A model generated the notes under the pieces. That model did not search any database. It was given only the letters and a program-made list of their open reading frames with translations, and had not been told where the DNA came from. Source: Maricaulis sp. (lineage in GTDB: Bacteria > Pseudomonadota > Alphaproteobacteria > Caulobacterales > Maricaulaceae). From it: a stretch of 10,859 nucleotides of DNA. Below are positions 1-7,765 of the stretch, piece after piece. Position 1 is the first letter of the stretch. Every line of letters begins with the position of its first letter. Made by a program: the position numbers and the translations under genes. Location: positions 17,508 through 28,366 of the forward strand of contig NZLV01000019.1 in NCBI GenBank assembly GCA_002694345.1. The letters run 5' to 3'.

Positions 1-1
1 T

Positions 2-148
2 CGGCAACCGGTCCGTTTTTCCATGATGGACGTCTGGAAGGAGCTGGCTGCGGCCGGTCGCCTGCACGGACTGGTCATGGACAGTTTCTGGATGCATGTC
101 GGCGATCCTGTTGCCGTGTCCGAGGCGGAAGCGCGCCTGTCCGGGTGA
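2..148 (+). CDS. Sugar-phosphate nucleotidyltransferase, C-terminal fragment (MurU-like)
   Basis: This is the last 48 codons of a gene that starts before the window; the stop is TGA at 146-148. The fragment ends with a Trp-x-His-Val-Gly-Asp-Pro stretch (WMHVGDPVAVSEAEARL). That resembles the C-terminal end of NTP-transferase family enzymes such as MurU and mannose-1-phosphate guanylyltransferase, where a W-x-x-V-G-T/D-P segment is followed by a helix rich in Ala and Glu. From memory, in many alphaproteobacteria the gene before addB belongs to a tsaE-amgK-murU cluster. MurU makes UDP-MurNAc from MurNAc-1-phosphate in cell-wall recycling, so that is my preferred reading. The catalytic N-terminal domain lies outside the window, so the substrate cannot be read here. 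The stop overlaps the GTG start of addB within GTGA, which suggests cotranscription and translational coupling. Confidence 0.72.
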   Translation, partial: RQPVRFSMMDVWKELAAAGRLHGLVMDSFWMHVGDPVAVSEAEARLSG

Positions 149-3100
149 GTGACCGGATCTTCGATACGCCGGCACCACGCCTGTTCACCCTGCCGCCGCA
201 GGATGATTTCCTGCGCAAGATCGCGCGACAATTGCGCGAGGAATTCGATGTCGCCCGCAATCCGGATGCGCTCACCGATTTCCTGATCCTGACCCCGACC
301 CGCCGGGCCGCCAAAGCCCTGGGGGACATTCTCGCCGAGGAGGCTGGCAGCGGTGTTGCCCTGCTGCCCCTGATCCGGCCGATCGGGGATGTCGATGTTG
401 ACGATCCGCCCTTTGAACCGGGCGAACTGGCCGGAATTGCTCCGCCGTCGATCTCGCCCCTGCGCCGCAAGTTCGAACTGGCGCGCCTGATCCTGGCCAA
501 GGAAACGGCGCTGGGCCGTCCCATCGGTGTCGGTGGTGCCCTGGCGCTGGCGGAGCCGCTGGCCGCCCTGCTGGACGATATCGCCACCGAGGACGCGGCC
601 GACCTCTCCAAGATCGATGAGGCCCTGCGCGAGCATCTGCCGGCAGATCGCCGCGAAGCGATCGAGTTTCTCGACATCGTGCAGCAGGCCTGGCCCGCGC
701 GCCTGGCTGAGCTGGGTTTGAGTGATGCGGCGGCCCGGCGCAGCCTGGTCCTGCGCGCCCTGACCGAACGCTGGACGCTTCATCCGCCCGGGCATCCGGT
801 GCTGGCCATCGGGTCGACCGGCTCGATCCCGGCGGCGCGGGATCTTATGGCCGTTGTGGCGCAATTGCCCAAGGGCGCTGTCGTCCTGCCCGGCTTTGAC
901 GGGGATTGCGATGATGCGGCCTGGAACGGGATTGGTCCGGACCACCCGCAATGGGCAATGAAAGCCTTTGTGGAAACGCTCGAGGTGGCTGACCAGCCCG
1001 GCCATGGCGTTCGTCCCTGGCCCGGCGTGTCCGAGTCCGAGGCGGCGGGCCGGCCCCGCCGTCACCTGATTGCGGAGACCCTGCGTCCGGCGAAGACGAC
1101 CGATGCCTGGATCGGGCGTCTGGAAAAGCTGCGCGAACGCTATGGCGAGGATGTGGTCGAGACCGGCCTGGACGGGCTGTCCCTGATTGAGGCGCCGGAT
1201 GCGCTGACTGAAGCCAGGGTCTGCGCCCTCTTGCTGCGGGAAACGCTCGAGGACCCCGAAAAGACGGCCATTCTGGTGACGCCGGATCGCGCCCTGGCGC
1301 GGCGTGTGGCGGCTGAAATGTCCCGCTTCGGAGTGCGACTGGATGATTCAGGGGGCGCGTCCCTGGCCGAAACCCCGGCCGGGGCCTTCCTGACGCGACT
1401 GCTGGATGTGGCCCTGGATCCCGGTAGTGTCGTGGCGCTGACAGCCCTGTGGGGGTCTCCGCTCTTTACGGCCGGGCGCGCGCGTGGCGCCGTGCACACC
1501 GTGCTGGGCAAGTTCGAGGCGGAAGCCCTGCGGGGCGCGCGACCCGGTCGGGATTTCGCAGCGGTGCGGGCAAGGATTGAAGGGCGGTTTGTCGACCTGT
1601 TCGACGCGGACAAGGCCTTCATCCACGAGGTTCTGGACCGCCAGGACGAGGCGCTCACCCCCTTGTTGAGCCAGCAGGAACTCCCGGCGGCAGACTGGGC
1701 CCGCCGGCACGCCGAGGCGGCGGAAAACCTGTCGGTCGGGGCCGAGCCGGGCCTGTGGGGCGGTGAGGGTGGTGAAGCGGCCGCCGGTCTTGTCCGGGCC
1801 CTTCTGGAGGAAAGCGAGAGTCTGCCGCCGATGCGGCTGGCGGACTATGCCGCCACGGTGAAGGAATTGATCGGCAAGCGCCGCGTGCCGCCGAAACTGG
1901 GTGTGCATCCGCGCCTGCAGGTGCTGGGGCCGCTGGAAGCGCGCCTGATCACGGCGGACCGGGTGGTGCTGGCCGGATTGAATGAAGGGGTGTGGCCGAA
2001 TGCGCCGGGTGCTGATCCCTGGCTCTCCCGGCAGATGCGGATCGCCGCGAAACTGGGCGTTCCCGAACAGCGCTATGGCCTTGCCGCCCATGACTTTTCC
2101 CAGCTTGCGGCCGCGCCGGATGTGATCCTGACCCGGGCTGCCCGGGCGGATGGGGCGCCGACCGTGGCGTCACGCTGGGTGTGGCGCTTGAAAACCCTGA
2201 CCGATGGTGCCTTGGGATCCGAGGCGGCAGCCCGGGCCCTGGCGCCGGAACAGGATTATCTCGCCCTGGCAGGACAGTTGGATGATCCCGGATGTGATCC
2301 GCGCCCGGCGCCGCGACCGGCGCCGACGCCGCCGGTCGACGAGCGTCCGCGGGCCCTGTCGATCACGGAAATCCGGACCTGGGTACGTGACCCCTATTCG
2401 ATTTTCGCCCGTCATATCCTGGGTTTGCGCCGGCTTGACCCGGCCGACATGCCGCCGGGTGCGCGCGAGCGGGGGACTGCCTTGCATGAGGCGCTGGAAG
2501 CGGTGGTGCCGGATTGGGCAGACGGTATCCCGGACAGCGCCGTTGAGGACCTGGTGGCAGCCGCTCGAATGCCTCTGGAAAAGCTGGGCTTTTCGCCGGA
2601 GGAAATGGGGGTCGAACTGGGCCGGTTCCGGCGCGCTGCGCGTTGGCTGGTCCAATGGGAACAGCATCGCCAGGGCATCAAGACCCGACTGGAACGGGTC
2701 GAGATCAAGGGCAAGATGGACCTGCAAGGACCACACGCCGGGTTCACGCTGACGGGCCGGGCGGACCGGTTTGACCGCACGGCGGATGGCCGGCTGGATG
2801 CGATCGACTACAAGACCGGATCGAGCGCCTCGCCCAAGGAGGTCACCGCCGGGTTTGATCCGCAATTGCCCCTGACGGCGGCGATGGCGATGCGGGCGGG
2901 TGTCTTCCCCGACCTCGCGGAAGGACCGCCGGCGGGGCTCTATTACGTCCGCCTGCCCGGCAATGCGGAAGGCGGCAAGGCGGTGCGCGTCGACAAGGAC
3001 AAGGCCGGTGAGGATGCGCTCTCGCTGGCCGAGGCTGCGGTGGATGATCTGACCCGCTGGATTGCTCGTTTCGATGACGAAACGATGCCCTATGAGAGCC

Positions 3101-3210
3101 AGGTTCGCGCCCAGTACAAGAATGATTACGGGGATTTCGACCATCTCGCCCGGCGCGGGGAATGGGCGAGCGCCGCCAGCGATGCCGAGGGTTCGGAGGG
3201 CGGATCATGA
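145..3210 (+). CDS. addB: AddB, nuclease/helicase-like subunit of AddAB (alphaproteobacterial type)
   Basis: AddB partners AddA in the helicase-nuclease that resects double-strand DNA ends for RecA loading. The product is 1021 aa. The N-terminal strand that carries Walker A in Bacillus AddB reads LILTPTRRAAKAL here (about residues 47-59), with no GxxGxGK, as I expect for alphaproteobacterial AddB, so this subunit is probably not a motor. Residues 593-640 carry the conserved LEARL and LNEGVWP (NEGVWP 613-618) of the UvrD-like C-terminal part. A proline-rich linker (719-735) leads to a RecB-type nuclease domain: GTALHEALE with H781, GRADRFD with D874, and DYKTG with D888 and K890. All catalytic residues are present. 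Only three cysteines exist (255, 360, 717), so the Bacillus-type Fe-S cluster cannot form. The GTG start is chosen because it overlaps the previous stop and gives the expected N-terminus (RLFTLPP); a purine-rich GAGGCGGAAG lies about 14 nt upstream. Confidence 0.95.
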   Translation: MSDRIFDTPAPRLFTLPPQDDFLRKIARQLREEFDVARNPDALTDFLILTPTRRAAKALGDILAEEAGSGVALLPLIRPIGDVDVDDPPFEPGELAGIAPPSISPLRRKFELARLILAKETALGRPIGVGGALALAEPLAALLDDIATEDAADLSKIDEALREHLPADRREAIEFLDIVQQAWPARLAELGLSDAAARRSLVLRALTERWTLHPPGHPVLAIGSTGSIPAARDLMAVVAQLPKGAVVLPGFDGDCDDAAWNGIGPDHPQWAMKAFVETLEVADQPGHGVRPWPGVSESEAAGRPRRHLIAETLRPAKTTDAWIGRLEKLRERYGEDVVETGLDGLSLIEAPDALTEARVCALLLRETLEDPEKTAILVTPDRALARRVAAEMSRFGVRLDDSGGASLAETPAGAFLTRLLDVALDPGSVVALTALWGSPLFTAGRARGAVHTVLGKFEAEALRGARPGRDFAAVRARIEGRFVDLFDADKAFIHEVLDRQDEALTPLLSQQELPAADWARRHAEAAENLSVGAEPGLWGGEGGEAAAGLVRALLEESESLPPMRLADYAATVKELIGKRRVPPKLGVHPRLQVLGPLEARLITADRVVLAGLNEGVWPNAPGADPWLSRQMRIAAKLGVPEQRYGLAAHDFSQLAAAPDVILTRAARADGAPTVASRWVWRLKTLTDGALGSEAAARALAPEQDYLALAGQLDDPGCDPRPAPRPAPTPPVDERPRALSITEIRTWVRDPYSIFARHILGLRRLDPADMPPGARERGTALHEALEAVVPDWADGIPDSAVEDLVAAARMPLEKLGFSPEEMGVELGRFRRAARWLVQWEQHRQGIKTRLERVEIKGKMDLQGPHAGFTLTGRADRFDRTADGRLDAIDYKTGSSASPKEVTAGFDPQLPLTAAMAMRAGVFPDLAEGPPAGLYYVRLPGNAEGGKAVRVDKDKAGEDALSLAEAAVDDLTRWIARFDDETMPYESQVRAQYKNDYGDFDHLARRGEWASAASDAEGSEGGS

Positions 3211-6200
3211 TCGAGCCGGGATTCGACGAGGACATCAAGATCGCCGCAACCCGGGCGCAGACCCTGGCGGCGGATGCGGATGCCAGCGTGTTCGTGGAAG
3301 CCAATGCCGGGTCGGGCAAGACCCGGGTCCTGGTGGACCGGGTCGTCAATCTCCTGCTTCGCGATGTGCCGCCGGAGCAGATCCTGTGCGTGACCTACAC
3401 CAAGGCCGCGGCGGCAGAGATGAAGGACCGTCTCTTCGCCCGTCTGGGTGGCTGGTCGATGATGGAGACCGCGGCGCTGGAAGCGGATTTCCGCAAGCTG
3501 ACCGGCCGGGATCCGCGCCCCGGGGAGATCGACAAGGTCCGGCGCTTGTTTGCCAGCGCACTGGAGACGCCCGGCGGGTTGAAGGTCCAGACCATCCACG
3601 CCTTCTGCGAGAGCCTGCTGCGCCGTTTCCCGCTGGAGGCCGGCGCGCCGCCGGGTTTTTCGACGCTGGATGACAGCGAGGCGGAGGCCTGCGTGGACGT
3701 GGTCCGCCGCAAGGTCCTGTCCCGCATGGGACCGGACGAGATTGATCTTGTCCTCAGGACGGGCGGGCCGGATGCGTTCGCCCAGCTGATGAACTGGGCC
3801 CGCTTCAACCGGCATCATCTGCGGGACCGGGTGGAGGCGGTGGGCGGCGATGTCCAGCCGCTGATCACCACGCTCTATGACGCGATGGGTCTGAGCCAGG
3901 GGCAGGATGCCGGTTCGGTGAAGGCGGAGGCCTGGCAGGCTGCAGCGCGAGCCGAGCTGGAGGCCGCAGCGCATGCCTTGATCCATGAAGGCAGCAAGAC
4001 CGACATCGCGCGGGGCGAGATCCTTCAGGCAGCGCTGGCGGCTGACGATGCGGCCCAGGCGTTTGATCTTTATCTGCCGGCCCTGTTCATCAAGTCCGGT
4101 GACGGCACACCTGTGAAGAGCGTGGCCACGGCCAAGGTGGACAAGCTCGCCCCGTCGGTGAAGCCCTTGCTGGAAGCCGAACAGGTGCGCATGGAGGCGG
4201 CGCGGGATTTGGTGAAGGCGGCGGTTCTGGCAGAGGCCAGTGCCGTGGCTCTGCGGATCGCAGGGGATTTCGTCGCGGCCTATGAGGATGAACTGGCCCG
4301 GCGGCGGGCGCTGGATTTTGACGATCTGATCCGGCTGGCGGGTGATCTCCTGCAACCGGACAATCCGTTCTCCGGCTGGGTCGGCTTCAAACTGGATGCC
4401 ACGCTGTCGCATGCACTGATCGACGAGGCCCAGGACACGGCACCGCGGCAATGGGACATGATCCGTGGCCTGACCTCTGAATACTTCGCGGGGGAAGGCG
4501 CCAAGGCGGCTGACCGGACCCTGTTCATCGTCGGTGATGAGAAGCAGTCGATCTATTCCTTCCAGGGAGCGGAACCGGCGCGTTTTGTGGCTGAAGGCCG
4601 CTGGCTGGAACAGGCCGCGGCGGCAGCCGGTCTGCGGTTCGAGCGGCCGGGCCTGAATGTTTCCTTCCGATCGGCCCCGGAAATCCTTGCGGCGGTCGAC
4701 CAGGCCTTTGCGCGCGAAGCACTGGCGAGCGGGACGGAGACCAAATTCCAGGCGCCGGAAGGCGTGCGTCCCTTCTCCCACTATCAGTCACACCGGGCGG
4801 CCCGGGTCGGCATGTCCGGCTGTGTGGAGCTCTGGCCGCCTGTCCCCATGCCGGAGAAGGTGGAGGAAACCTCCATTTTCGACCCGGTCGACCAGCGGCC
4901 CTGGGGCAGTGCCATCGACCGGCTGGCGGCCAATCTGGCCGCGGACATTCGCACGCGGATCGCGCGTGGTGATGCGGTCTGGGAAGAAGGGCCGGACGGG
5001 TTTGCCCCGCGGCCGGTGACGCCCGGCGATATTGCCATTCTGGTCTGGCGGCGTACGGGCGGTTTCTTCGAGGAGATGATCCGTCAGCTCAAGCTGCAGG
5101 GTGTGCCTGTGGCCGGAGCGGACCGCATGGTGCTGCGGGACCAGACCGCCGTGAAAGACATGCTGGCTCTGGCGCGCTTCGCGCTGACGCCGGGGGATGA
5201 TCTGGCCCTGGCCGAGGTTCTCAAATCGCCCTTGTTCGATCCGATCGATACGGACACGCCGAAGATCGGGGATGAGGAGCTGATGGCGCTGACCCGGCTG
5301 CGCAAGTCGAAGCGCCGGGGCGGGCTGTGGGCGGCCTTGTTCACGTGTGATCTTCCGGTCTTTGCCGAGGCCCGGGAGGCGCTGGCCCTGTTCCGCGACC
5401 GGGCGGACAGTGAGCGGCTGTACGACGTATTTGCCAGCTTCCTCAATGCGCGAACCCCGACCGGAGAAACCCGGTGGGCGCGGGTGTTTGCCCGGCTGGG
5501 TGAGGAGGCGCGCGATCCGCTCGAGGAATTCCTGGCCCGGGCCCTCAAGCACGAGACCGAGGGTGGCGGAGCGCTGGCCAGTTTCGTGGCGGGGATCGAA
5601 CGCGAGGAAAGCCAGCTCAAGCGCGAGATGAGCCAGGGCCGCAATGAAGTCCAGGTCATGACAGTGCATGCCTCCAAAGGGCTGGAATGGCCGGTTGTCT
5701 ATCTGCCGGACACCACGCGCTCGCCGACCAGGACGCGCAAGGATCCGATCCTCAAGCATGATGAGACCGGCCTGGTCTGGGCGCAGCGCAAGGCGGATGA
5801 TCCGCCGGACATCGCCGCCCTTCGGCAATGGGGCGATGACAAGGCCCAGGCCGAGCATGGCCGTCTTCTCTATGTCGCTCTGACCCGCGCCCGTGACCGG
5901 CTCGTCGTGGCGGGCTGGAAGCATTCCAGCTCTGCCAATGGTGGCCGTGTGGATGAGGACAGCTGGTATGCCCGGCTGAACGAGGCCTGGACCGGTGAGA
6001 ACTGGGAGGCGATGGCGTCCCCCGTCAGCAGGTTGGACGCGGATGCCGAACCGGGGCGGCGTTTCGGGCCCGAGCCTGCCGCGTTGGGCGCGGCTGTGCG
6101 GCGTTCAGGGCAGACGCCGGACCTGCCCGCCTGGGCGCGTGTCCCGGCCCGGACCGAGCAATCCGGTGTCCGCGGTGTGGCCCCGTCCAGCTTCCTGGGC

Positions 6201-6773
6201 GATGAGGAAGGCGGGTTCGAGCCGGCCGTATTGTCGCCCCTGTCCGATCCGGGGGCTTATCGCTTCCGTCGCGGCGATGTGATCCACAAACTCCTGCAGA
6301 CCCTGCCCGATCTGCCGCGTGAGCGGCGGCGCGAGGCGGCCGAGCGCTTCGTGTCGGCCCAGCCCGACTTCGATGATGAGGCGCGGCGGGTGATGATCGA
6401 GGAAACGCTGGGCATTCTGGACCATCCCGACTTTGCCCCGCTGTTCGGACCGGGTAGCCGGGCCGAGGTTTCCCTGGTGGGCCGGGCCGAGACATTGCCG
6501 GGCCAGGTCATCGTGCGCGGCCAGGTCGACCGGCTCGTGGTGACCGACACGGAAGTCCAGATCATCGACTACAAGACCAATCGTCCCCCGCCGGATGATG
6601 TTGCTGCGGTGGCGAAAGTGTATATCGGTCAGCTGGCGACCTATCGCGAGCTGTTGAGAGCGGTTCACCCCGGAAAAACGGTACGTTGCGCCCTGCTCTG
6701 GACCGATGCAGCACGGCTCATGGAAGTGGCAGATGAGGTGATGGATAGCGTGTTGCAGGGCGCAAACGCTTGA
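3207..6773 (+). CDS. addA: AddA, helicase-nuclease subunit of AddAB
   Basis: This is the ATP-driven 3'-5' motor and nuclease subunit of AddAB, with 1188 aa. All UvrD/RecB superfamily 1 helicase motifs are visible: Walker A ANAGSGKT (32-39), motif Ia YTKAAAAEM, motif Ib QTIHAFCESLL, Walker B LIDEAQDT (404-411), motif III VGDEKQSIYSFQG (442-454), motif IV NVSFRS (from 484), motif V TVHASKGLEWP (from 819) and motif VI YVALTRARDRL (from 889). The C-terminal RecB-like nuclease has H1027 (DVIHKLL), D1108 (GQVDRLV), and D1121 and K1123 (IDYKTN), so it should be active. The reading frame is also open to an ATG 45 nt upstream, but ATG 3207 is chosen: it has GGAGGG at 3195-3200 with a 6-nt spacer, overlaps the addB stop in ATGA, and gives the normal N-terminus. 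This pair should form a two-nuclease, one-motor enzyme that replaces RecBCD. Confidence 0.97.
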   Translation: MIEPGFDEDIKIAATRAQTLAADADASVFVEANAGSGKTRVLVDRVVNLLLRDVPPEQILCVTYTKAAAAEMKDRLFARLGGWSMMETAALEADFRKLTGRDPRPGEIDKVRRLFASALETPGGLKVQTIHAFCESLLRRFPLEAGAPPGFSTLDDSEAEACVDVVRRKVLSRMGPDEIDLVLRTGGPDAFAQLMNWARFNRHHLRDRVEAVGGDVQPLITTLYDAMGLSQGQDAGSVKAEAWQAAARAELEAAAHALIHEGSKTDIARGEILQAALAADDAAQAFDLYLPALFIKSGDGTPVKSVATAKVDKLAPSVKPLLEAEQVRMEAARDLVKAAVLAEASAVALRIAGDFVAAYEDELARRRALDFDDLIRLAGDLLQPDNPFSGWVGFKLDATLSHALIDEAQDTAPRQWDMIRGLTSEYFAGEGAKAADRTLFIVGDEKQSIYSFQGAEPARFVAEGRWLEQAAAAAGLRFERPGLNVSFRSAPEILAAVDQAFAREALASGTETKFQAPEGVRPFSHYQSHRAARVGMSGCVELWPPVPMPEKVEETSIFDPVDQRPWGSAIDRLAANLAADIRTRIARGDAVWEEGPDGFAPRPVTPGDIAILVWRRTGGFFEEMIRQLKLQGVPVAGADRMVLRDQTAVKDMLALARFALTPGDDLALAEVLKSPLFDPIDTDTPKIGDEELMALTRLRKSKRRGGLWAALFTCDLPVFAEAREALALFRDRADSERLYDVFASFLNARTPTGETRWARVFARLGEEARDPLEEFLARALKHETEGGGALASFVAGIEREESQLKREMSQGRNEVQVMTVHASKGLEWPVVYLPDTTRSPTRTRKDPILKHDETGLVWAQRKADDPPDIAALRQWGDDKAQAEHGRLLYVALTRARDRLVVAGWKHSSSANGGRVDEDSWYARLNEAWTGENWEAMASPVSRLDADAEPGRRFGPEPAALGAAVRRSGQTPDLPAWARVPARTEQSGVRGVAPSSFLGDEEGGFEPAVLSPLSDPGAYRFRRGDVIHKLLQTLPDLPRERRREAAERFVSAQPDFDDEARRVMIEETLGILDHPDFAPLFGPGSRAEVSLVGRAETLPGQVIVRGQVDRLVVTDTEVQIIDYKTNRPPPDDVAAVAKVYIGQLATYRELLRAVHPGKTVRCALLWTDAARLMEVADEVMDSVLQGANA

Positions 6774-6794
6774 CGGACGCACCGGCGCTCCTTA
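6770..6794 (+). promoter_or_regulatory. Candidate trxA promoter
   Basis: TTGACGG at 6770-6776 exactly matches the Caulobacter housekeeping -35 consensus TTGACGS. Ten bases later GCTCCTTA (6787-6794) matches GCTANAWC only weakly, in GCT and one W position. The -35 overlaps the addA stop codon. Transcription would start near 6800 and leave a leader of about 65 nt before trxA. The strong -35 and weak -10 make this tentative; trxA may also be read through from addA. Confidence 0.35.
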
Positions 6795-6812
6795 CCTGAC
6801 GCGCCATCACAC

Positions 6813-6833
6813 CAGTCCGGCATGCCGGTACTG
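6813..6833. repeat. Palindrome in the trxA leader
   Basis: CCGGCATGCCGG (6817-6828) is a perfect 12-bp palindrome. It is extended by CAGT on the left and ACTG on the right if one T (6829) is bulged. As RNA it would form an 8-bp stem with a CAUG tetraloop. It lies 39 nt after the addA stop and 31 nt before the trxA start. There is no T-run after it, so it is not an intrinsic terminator. It could be a protein-binding site or a leader hairpin; no regulator can be named. Confidence 0.5.
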
Positions 6834-6864
6834 TCTCATGCAGCCCGAACCAAAGGAGTGTCAC

Positions 6865-7185
6865 ATGGCGACCAAAGCGGTCAGCGATGAATCCTTCGAA
6901 AGCGACGTTATCAATGCCTCCGGCCCGGTCCTTGTGGACTTCTGGGCGGAATGGTGCGGGCCGTGCAAACAGATCGCCCCGGCGCTTGAAGAGATCTCCA
7001 ACGAGATGGCCGGCGAGCTGACCGTGGCCAAGGTGAATATCGACGACCATCCGATGACGCCGGGCAAGTACGGAGTGCGCGGCATCCCGACCATGATGAT
7101 CTTCAAGGACGGCCAGGTCGTCTCCACCAAGATCGGTGCCATGGCCAAGGGCAAGATCTCCGAATGGGTCAAGGACAGCCTCTAG
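6865..7185 (+). CDS. trxA: Thioredoxin 1
   Basis: This is a cytoplasmic disulfide reductase that passes electrons from thioredoxin reductase to ribonucleotide reductase, methionine sulfoxide reductase, peroxiredoxins and other targets. At 106 aa it is a single classic thioredoxin domain. It has the active site WCGPC (W30-C34), the buried D25 in VDFWAEWCGP, and the cis-proline P75 in RGIPTMM. It has no signal peptide. The frame is open to an ATG 27 nt upstream, but ATG 6865 is chosen: AGGAG at 6854-6858 sits 6 nt before it and the N-terminus then has the normal length. Thioredoxin next to addA is, from memory, a recurring alphaproteobacterial arrangement. It may share transcription with addBA and also have its own promoter; an intrinsic terminator follows 26 nt after the stop. 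Confidence 0.98.
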   Translation: MATKAVSDESFESDVINASGPVLVDFWAEWCGPCKQIAPALEEISNEMAGELTVAKVNIDDHPMTPGKYGVRGIPTMMIFKDGQVVSTKIGAMAKGKISEWVKDSL

Positions 7186-7211
7186 GGCGTTCTCCCATTG
7201 CGGAATGACAG

Positions 7212-7237
7212 ACGGGCGCCCTTGGGCGCCCGTTTTT
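7212..7237 (+). terminator. Rho-independent terminator of trxA
   Basis: A perfect 9-bp GC-rich stem (ACGGGCGCC, 7212-7220, with GGCGCCCGT, 7225-7233) encloses a CTTG loop. The T-run TTTTT spans 7233-7237. It lies 26 nt after the trxA stop and 8 nt before the end of the convergent lipoprotein gene. On the minus strand the hairpin is followed by CTGTCATTCC, which has no U-run, so it should work mainly for trxA. Confidence 0.92.
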
Positions 7238-7245
7238 CTTGGGTC

Positions 7246-7707
7246 TCACTCCGGGCGGCGTTCGGCCAGCGGATAGGCGATGATCAGGGTGAGTGGTTCC
7301 TCCCCGATCTGGACAATGCCGACTTCCGCGCCGTCATAGAGATAGGCGGCCATGCCCGCCGTCATGCGGGCGGTTTCACCGTCCGATGTGACGTCGCCGG
7401 TTCCGGACACGACGTAATAGACCTCGTCATGGGAGATCGGGTGGAGCCCGATCGCGGCGCCGGGGTGCAGGGTCCGGATGCGGAATTCCATGGCCCGACC
7501 CGGCGCGACGTCGGAGATCCGGTAAGCCGTGCTCATGCCGATGGCCCCGTGCGGCGGGGCTTCCTCGCGGATGACGTCATTCTGGTCGACGACGACCATG
7601 GGCCGGGCCGGCGCCGGTGCGGCTGTATCCGTGTCTGGCGCACAGGCGGTCAGGAAAAGGCCTGTCAGGAAAAGGGCGGTCGGTCCGCTTGCGATTACCG
7701 GTTTCAT
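7246..7707 (-). CDS. Cupin-fold lipoprotein of unknown function
   Basis: The product is 153 aa. A signal peptide with a hydrophobic core (about residues 10-21) ends in a lipobox, Leu-Thr-Ala-Cys, with C22 as the lipidated residue. A short Pro/Ala/Thr linker follows, then a single cupin domain (about 55-148). Cupin motif 1 is recognisable: G83, H89, E95 and G102 fit G-X5-H-X5-E-X6-G, with H93 nearby, but the usual second His position (91) is Ile. Motif 2 (118-133) is degenerate: V129 stands where His is expected and Q133 where Asn is expected. Metal binding is therefore uncertain. It probably sits on the periplasmic side of a membrane, and its ligand or reaction cannot be inferred. The ATG start has GGAGGG 4 nt upstream and a good promoter beyond that. 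It is convergent with trxA and in the same direction as folC, but seems separately expressed. Confidence 0.88.
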   Translation of the reverse strand: MKPVIASGPTALFLTGLFLTACAPDTDTAAPAPARPMVVVDQNDVIREEAPPHGAIGMSTAYRISDVAPGRAMEFRIRTLHPGAAIGLHPISHDEVYYVVSGTGDVTSDGETARMTAGMAAYLYDGAEVGIVQIGEEPLTLIIAYPLAERRPE

Positions 7708-7737
7708 GTCACCCTCCCCGATATGGAAACCGGTGTC

Positions 7738-7765
7738 ATTCTAGCGGACATGAGGTTCGAGGCAA
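7738..7765 (-). promoter_or_regulatory. Promoter of the cupin lipoprotein gene
   Basis: Read on the minus strand, TTGCCT (7765-7760) is followed after 16 nt by TAGAAT (7743-7738). That is 4 of 6 and 5 of 6 matches to TTGACA and TATAAT. The wider -10 reads GCTAGAAT, which fits the Caulobacter element GCTANAWC at all but the last base. The start of transcription would fall near 7731, giving a leader of about 24 nt with a strong Shine-Dalgarno sequence. This implies the lipoprotein gene can be expressed apart from the trpA-accD-folC operon. Confidence 0.6.

Noticed and set aside
2170..3144. A 324-codon minus-strand open frame opposite the addB nuclease domain
   Set aside because: The plus strand carries all the nuclease residues of AddB; the antisense frame is a composition artefact.
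3126..4781. A 551-codon open frame on the minus strand opposite addA
   Set aside because: The plus strand encodes the AddA helicase motifs here. The antisense product is rich in Arg, Gly, His and Gln with no recognisable domain, as expected for antisense frames in GC-rich genes.
4788..5924. A 378-codon minus-strand open frame opposite addA
   Set aside because: Same reason: it lies opposite well-conserved AddA sequence up to motif VI and has no domain or Shine-Dalgarno support.
6838..6864. An upstream ATG that would add nine residues to thioredoxin
   Set aside because: AGGAG is correctly placed for ATG 6865, and the extension is not part of the thioredoxin fold.
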